A DNA stretch of 64,000 bases from Verrucomicrobiales bacterium (GTDB lineage Bacteria; Verrucomicrobiota; Verrucomicrobiia; Verrucomicrobiales; DEV007): contig JARGPH010000002.1 of the NCBI GenBank assembly GCA_029213065.1, forward strand, positions 330,613-394,612. The letters run 5' to 3'. The first letter of the stretch is position 1, and each line of letters opens with the position of its first letter. The translations under genes were made by a program, and so were the position numbers. This document shows positions 60,636-64,000 of the stretch, one piece after another. Below the pieces are notes generated by a model. It was not told where the DNA came from. It worked only from the letters and a program-made list of their open reading frames with translations, and searched no databases.

Positions 60636-62315
60636 ATGAGTGTACCGTCCTCGCCATCCAAAGACTTTATCCGCGAAATCATAGACGAAGATCTTTCTTC
60701 GGGTAAGCACGATAGCACCGTGACACGTTTTCCGCCCGAGCCGAACGGCTACCTCCACATCGGGCACGCCAAGTCGATTTGTCTTAATTTCGGTATTGCC
60801 GAGGAGTATGGCGGCCGTTGTCACCTGCGCTTCGACGACACCAATCCATCCAAAGAGGACGTCGAATATGTAGATTCAATTAAAGAGGATATTCAGTGGC
60901 TCGGATTCGACTGGGGAGATCATCTCTATTTCGCGTCCGACTACTTCGACAAACTCTACAAGTGGGCCAAGCACCTCATCGATGAAGGAAAAGCTTACGT
61001 TGATGATCAGACGTTTGACGAAATACGCAAGGGCCGTGGCGATCTCACGACACCGGGAACTGACAGCCCCTTTCGGGACCGTTCCGCCGAAGAGAACCTC
61101 GAATTGTTCAAGGCGATGAAAAAGGGAGAGTTTGATGATGGCAGCAAAGTGTTGCGCGCCAAAATCGACATGGCTCACCCGAACCTGAACATGCGTGATC
61201 CAATTCTCTACCGGATTGCCCGCGCTCATCACCATCGCACCGGCGACGAGTGGTGTATTTACCCGATGTATGACTTCACTCACGGTCAGAGCGATGCCCT
61301 TGAGTATGTAACCCATTCACTCTGCACCCTTGAATTCGAGAATCACCGCCCTCTCTATGAGTGGTTCCTCGACAATTTACCTGTCCCCTCTCAGCCCCGT
61401 CAGATCGAGTTCTCTCGACTCAATCTGAATTACACGGTGATGAGTAAACGGAAGCTGCTGCAGCTCGTTGAAGACAATCACGTCAATGGCTGGGACGATC
61501 CCCGTATGCCCACGATCTCGGGTCTTCGCCGCCGCGGCTACCCACCCGAGGCGATCCGCAATTTTTGCAAAACGATCGGAATCACCAAATTCCAGAGCAC
61601 CAATGACATGGCCCTGCTCGAAAGCGGCGTGCGTGACGTTCTCAACCGCGATGCGCGACGTTTCATGGCAGTGCTCGATCCCCTCAAGGTCGTGATCACC
61701 AATTACCCTGAAGGCCAGAGCGAGGAAATTGAAACGGTCGCCAACCCGGAGAATCCGGATGCCGGGATGCGTCACTTCTCCTTCTCCCGTGAAATCTACA
61801 TCGAACGGGACGATTTCATGGAGGATCCACCGAAGAAGTATTTTCGCCTCTCTCCGGGCAACGAAGTGCGTCTCCGCAACGCCTACTTCATCAAGTGCGA
61901 GGAAGTGATCAAAGATGCCGACGGCAATATCACCGAACTCCACTGCACCTACGACACCGATACGCCTCGTGGCGAAAATCCTTCCGACGGCAGAAAAGTG
62001 AAGGGAGTCGTCCACTGGGTCAGCGCCGCTCACAGCGTTGATGCCACGGTCCGCCTTTACGATCGTCTCTTCAGCGTGGAATCGCCGGACAGTGCCGAGG
62101 GCACCTTCCTCGACCACCTCAATCCTGACTCGCTTACGGAAATGCCGAACGCGAAGCTGGAAGGTAATTTGGCCGGGGTCCCGAACGGCGAAACGGTTCA
62201 GTTTGAGCGTCTCGGCTACTTCTGCGTCGACAAGGAAAGTTCAGCAGAGAACCGGGTCTTCAATCGCACCGTCGGCCTCAGGGATTCCTGGGCCAAGGTA
62301 AAGGCAAAATCCTGA
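60636..62315 (+). CDS. glnS: Glutaminyl-tRNA synthetase
   Basis: The 559-residue enzyme attaches glutamine to tRNA-Gln. It has the HIGH motif in [22 protein letters not shown], and the KMSKS equivalent V-M-S-K-R-K-L, plus the complete anticodon-binding beta-barrel domains. The start at 60636 ([12 protein letters not shown]) is preferred over the longer frame; it lies just downstream of the inverted repeat. Presence of glnS together with gltX fits direct charging of tRNA-Gln. Confidence 0.95.
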   Translation: MSVPSSPSKDFIREIIDEDLSSGKHDSTVTRFPPEPNGYLHIGHAKSICLNFGIAEEYGGRCHLRFDDTNPSKEDVEYVDSIKEDIQWLGFDWGDHLYFASDYFDKLYKWAKHLIDEGKAYVDDQTFDEIRKGRGDLTTPGTDSPFRDRSAEENLELFKAMKKGEFDDGSKVLRAKIDMAHPNLNMRDPILYRIARAHHHRTGDEWCIYPMYDFTHGQSDALEYVTHSLCTLEFENHRPLYEWFLDNLPVPSQPRQIEFSRLNLNYTVMSKRKLLQLVEDNHVNGWDDPRMPTISGLRRRGYPPEAIRNFCKTIGITKFQSTNDMALLESGVRDVLNRDARRFMAVLDPLKVVITNYPEGQSEEIETVANPENPDAGMRHFSFSREIYIERDDFMEDPPKKYFRLSPGNEVRLRNAYFIKCEEVIKDADGNITELHCTYDTDTPRGENPSDGRKVKGVVHWVSAAHSVDATVRLYDRLFSVESPDSAEGTFLDHLNPDSLTEMPNAKLEGNLAGVPNGETVQFERLGYFCVDKESSAENRVFNRTVGLRDSWAKVKAKS

Positions 62316-62349
62316 GTTCAATTTCGGGGAGCTCCCGGGGAGGCAGTCG

Positions 62350-62856
62350 TTACTCCTCCTCCGGAGAGACATCCGGGTAGATATCGCGAAATGCCTTACC
62401 CGCTCCGCAGATCTCCATCGGCTCGACACGGGTATTCGGAGACCAGACAGGTTTGAGCGAGCGGAAAAGCCCGCAGAGGAACATTGTCACCAACCCGAAA
62501 AGAATGGCACCAATCGCGAGAGTCACCGCTCCGACGATGAAGATAGCCAATCCAACACCCAGCAGTGAAAAAGCGAGCGCTCGCATCACCATGAAACTCT
62601 CTCTATGTTGCTTACATAAACCTACCCTGACCCTTGGTTTGGATCCAATCCAGGTCAGTGGATTGTAAGGATTACGCAACGCTTTCCTTACCACTTTCGC
62701 CGAAGGTTTTCCGCAATTGATGCAGATAGCGGCCGGTAATTCAGCGCCTTCCGAAACGTAAAGTCTCTCGCTTTGTCTGAAGATAGGGAACTGGGCGTCG
62801 GGTTCCTGCCAGAAACACCCGTCTTCCACTTGTGGGGGGTTGGAGGTATCGTTCAT
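62350..62856 (-). CDS. Membrane protein with N-terminal Cys pair, unknown
   Basis: The 168-residue product has a soluble N-terminus with C-I-N-C-G-K-P-S, which could bind zinc, then basic residues and two adjacent hydrophobic helices (about 92-112 and 115-135), and a cytoplasmic C-terminus. It is convergent with glnS with 34 bp between. No family is recognised. The C-x-x-C near a membrane pair is a pattern seen in several bacterial zinc-ribbon membrane proteins. Confidence 0.55.
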   Translation of the reverse strand: MNDTSNPPQVEDGCFWQEPDAQFPIFRQSERLYVSEGAELPAAICINCGKPSAKVVRKALRNPYNPLTWIGSKPRVRVGLCKQHRESFMVMRALAFSLLGVGLAIFIVGAVTLAIGAILFGLVTMFLCGLFRSLKPVWSPNTRVEPMEICGAGKAFRDIYPDVSPEEE

Positions 62857-63083
62857 AAGGGTTCATAAATTACTACGGGGACTTTCAGGGGAGATTACAA
62901 ATTGTTCGTTTTTCTCTCTGTATCATCTCCGGCTAGAGACTAACTTTATCTCAGCAAACCGGGGCACCCCAAGATAATGAAGGTATGTAAGGATCTGAAT
63001 TTGTTCGACTTAATACGAATTCAGCCACATCTCCAACTCCTCTTCATTTCCCCGGCGTTACTCAAAAAAACTATTCCGCACCC

Positions 63084-63989
63084 ATGGAAAACAAGCGTAT
63101 ACCGACGATTTTACCATTCAGATCCCTTTGCCTCGGCATTCTGACAACGCTTCTTTTTCATGGAGACGCTTCAGGAAAAGCCAGGGAAGTGACGATCAAT
63201 TTCGTCAATCAGAGCAGTCATCCGGTCGATATCCTCTGGTTGGAATCCCGCGAAAAGGAAGTCAAATACGCCAAGCTCCCACCTGGAGCCGCCTACGAGC
63301 AACTGACCTATCCGGGACATATCTGGCGCTGCCGCTCGAGGGGCGAAGTCGTTCATCAACACAAGGCCACAAAGAAGAGTCTTCAGGAAGTGCTTCTCGA
63401 AGACCCTGACAAGCCCGCCGCGCTTCCCGCGGTTACTCAGGAAGCGCTTAGGATACCGATCGATTTTCGCACGCCTGATCTCCGGGCGATCGCCTCGGCA
63501 ATTCTGGCGGAAACGAACCGCCGGAGAGTTCACGAGGGATTGCCGCCGCTTCAGTTGTCACCGCAACTGAATACCGCCGCACAAATGCACGCGGATGACA
63601 TGGTCACCGGAAAATTCTTCAGTCACAACAATCCCCGTGATCGGGCAAAAGCCACCCTCGAGCTGCGGCTGAAAGTGACCGGATTCAATGAGTCTCGATC
63701 TGCTGAAAACATCGCGACGGCTTTCGCGATCCAATACGTTGCGAATACCCCGGTTTACCCGGGTCGCCCCGGCGTGTTTATGAGCAGTCCGCGGGGCGGT
63801 GCGATCCCTCCTCACACCCCGGAGAGCTTTGCGGCGGCATTGGTGAAGCAATGGATGAGTTCCCCCGGCCATCGCAAAAACATCCTCTCGCGGAACGCCT
63901 TTCTCGGAGTTGGCGTCGCTTTCTTCGAGGATCCTGATTTCAACGGAATGATGACCGCGAAAGCCGTTCAGGTATTTGCCACCGACTGA
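63084..63989 (+). CDS. Secreted VHL-beta + CAP (SCP-like) domain protein
   Basis: A 301-residue exported protein with a signal of about 30. Residues 35-105 resemble the beta domain of von Hippel-Lindau protein (VTINFVNQSSHPVDILWLES, then YAKLPPGAAYEQLTYPGHIW, each 20 residues or fewer). From about 133 a CAP/SCP domain follows with His169 (AQMHADDM), Glu208 (SAENIATA) and His263 (SPGHRKNIL), the usual CAP tetrad residues. VHL-beta in bacteria is probably a protein- or peptide-binding module. The gene is preceded by 227 bp without other features. Confidence 0.75.
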   Translation: MENKRIPTILPFRSLCLGILTTLLFHGDASGKAREVTINFVNQSSHPVDILWLESREKEVKYAKLPPGAAYEQLTYPGHIWRCRSRGEVVHQHKATKKSLQEVLLEDPDKPAALPAVTQEALRIPIDFRTPDLRAIASAILAETNRRRVHEGLPPLQLSPQLNTAAQMHADDMVTGKFFSHNNPRDRAKATLELRLKVTGFNESRSAENIATAFAIQYVANTPVYPGRPGVFMSSPRGGAIPPHTPESFAAALVKQWMSSPGHRKNILSRNAFLGVGVAFFEDPDFNGMMTAKAVQVFATD

Positions 63990-64000
63990 GAGGACGGAAA

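Noticed and set aside
61378..61387. CCTGTCCC inside glnS, similar to the REP/MITE end
   Set aside because: It encodes conserved protein sequence and lacks the opposite inverted end; chance match.
1..64000. CRISPR array, prophage, rRNA, known riboswitch
   Set aside because: No regularly spaced short direct repeats, phage structural genes, rRNA segments or recognisable riboswitch cores were seen by reading.

Overview
The window looks like a chromosomal segment of a heterotrophic member of the Verrucomicrobiota (PVC superphylum), probably aquatic or marine. The evidence is the mix of families: three secreted formylglycine sulfatases, a DUF6807 (PmoA-like) protein, a DUF1080 concanavalin-fold protein, a cytochrome c/copper-monooxygenase-like protein with EF-hands, DUF58/DUF4381 proteins, DUF4407 and an altronate dehydratase, with weak Shine-Dalgarno signals at many starts. 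This assignment is inference from gene content; no rRNA is present. Housekeeping genes (rpoA-rplQ, gltX, glnS, miaA, aroB, rnhB, a class I DAHP synthase) show that it is a core chromosome, with many lineage-specific secreted proteins between them.

Layout. 0-4.9 kb: the end of a secreted protein gene, sulfatase + DUF6807, the DUF58-DUF4381 pair without MoxR, and a lipoprotein. 4.9-13.8 kb: HrpB helicase, a ~700 bp gap, DUF4407 coiled-coil membrane protein, yraN-rnhB (GTGA overlap), a LOG-type protein, DAHP synthase. 14-20.9 kb: ArnT-like glycosyltransferase, SGNH hydrolase divergent from a sulfatase, MpaA-like peptidase, and a cytochrome c/copper protein translationally coupled to a redoxin. 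21-30.7 kb: two-component pair, PIN-PhoH ATPase, UvrD helicase, esterase-like hydrolase, gltX. 30.7-41.4 kb: two related coiled-coil envelope proteins, tRNA-Leu(CAA), ribulokinase, YceD/DUF177, DUF1080, a lipoprotein trypsin-like protease, a membrane-anchored triple-repeat HhH protein, a nucleosidase, and a three-gene overlapping operon ending at a strong terminator. 41.4-47.4 kb: SDR dehydrogenase divergent from altronate dehydratase, an RRM protein with a long disordered RN/G-rich N-terminus, miaA and aroB.

47.4-54.3 kb is the accessory part: an acidic orphan, an ankyrin protein, a divergent M19 dipeptidase-like protein, a hexapeptide acetyltransferase, a DUF4375-like gene and an orphan. 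It also has the 3' remnant of a group II intron, two copies of a ~106 bp palindrome-ended element flanking a small membrane gene, an M50-like protease and a 113-bp tandem repeat. 54.3-64 kb returns to conserved genes: sulfatase, rpoA-rplQ, a three-part fusion (HtrA-like protease + concanavalin-like + SirB1-like), glnS, and a VHL-beta + CAP-domain secreted protein.

How the genes work together: the sulfatases, SGNH and esterase-like hydrolases, DUF6807 and DUF1080 proteins, ribulokinase, SDR and altronate dehydratase fit scavenging of sulfated or acidic polysaccharides, although no complete pathway or SusCD-type locus lies here. No CRISPR array, prophage or recognisable complete defence system is seen. 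The most unusual items are the multidomain fusions (VHL-CAP; protease-ConA-SirB1), the metal-site-altered M19 protein, the intron remnant with an expanded domain V, and several families of intergenic palindromic DNA.
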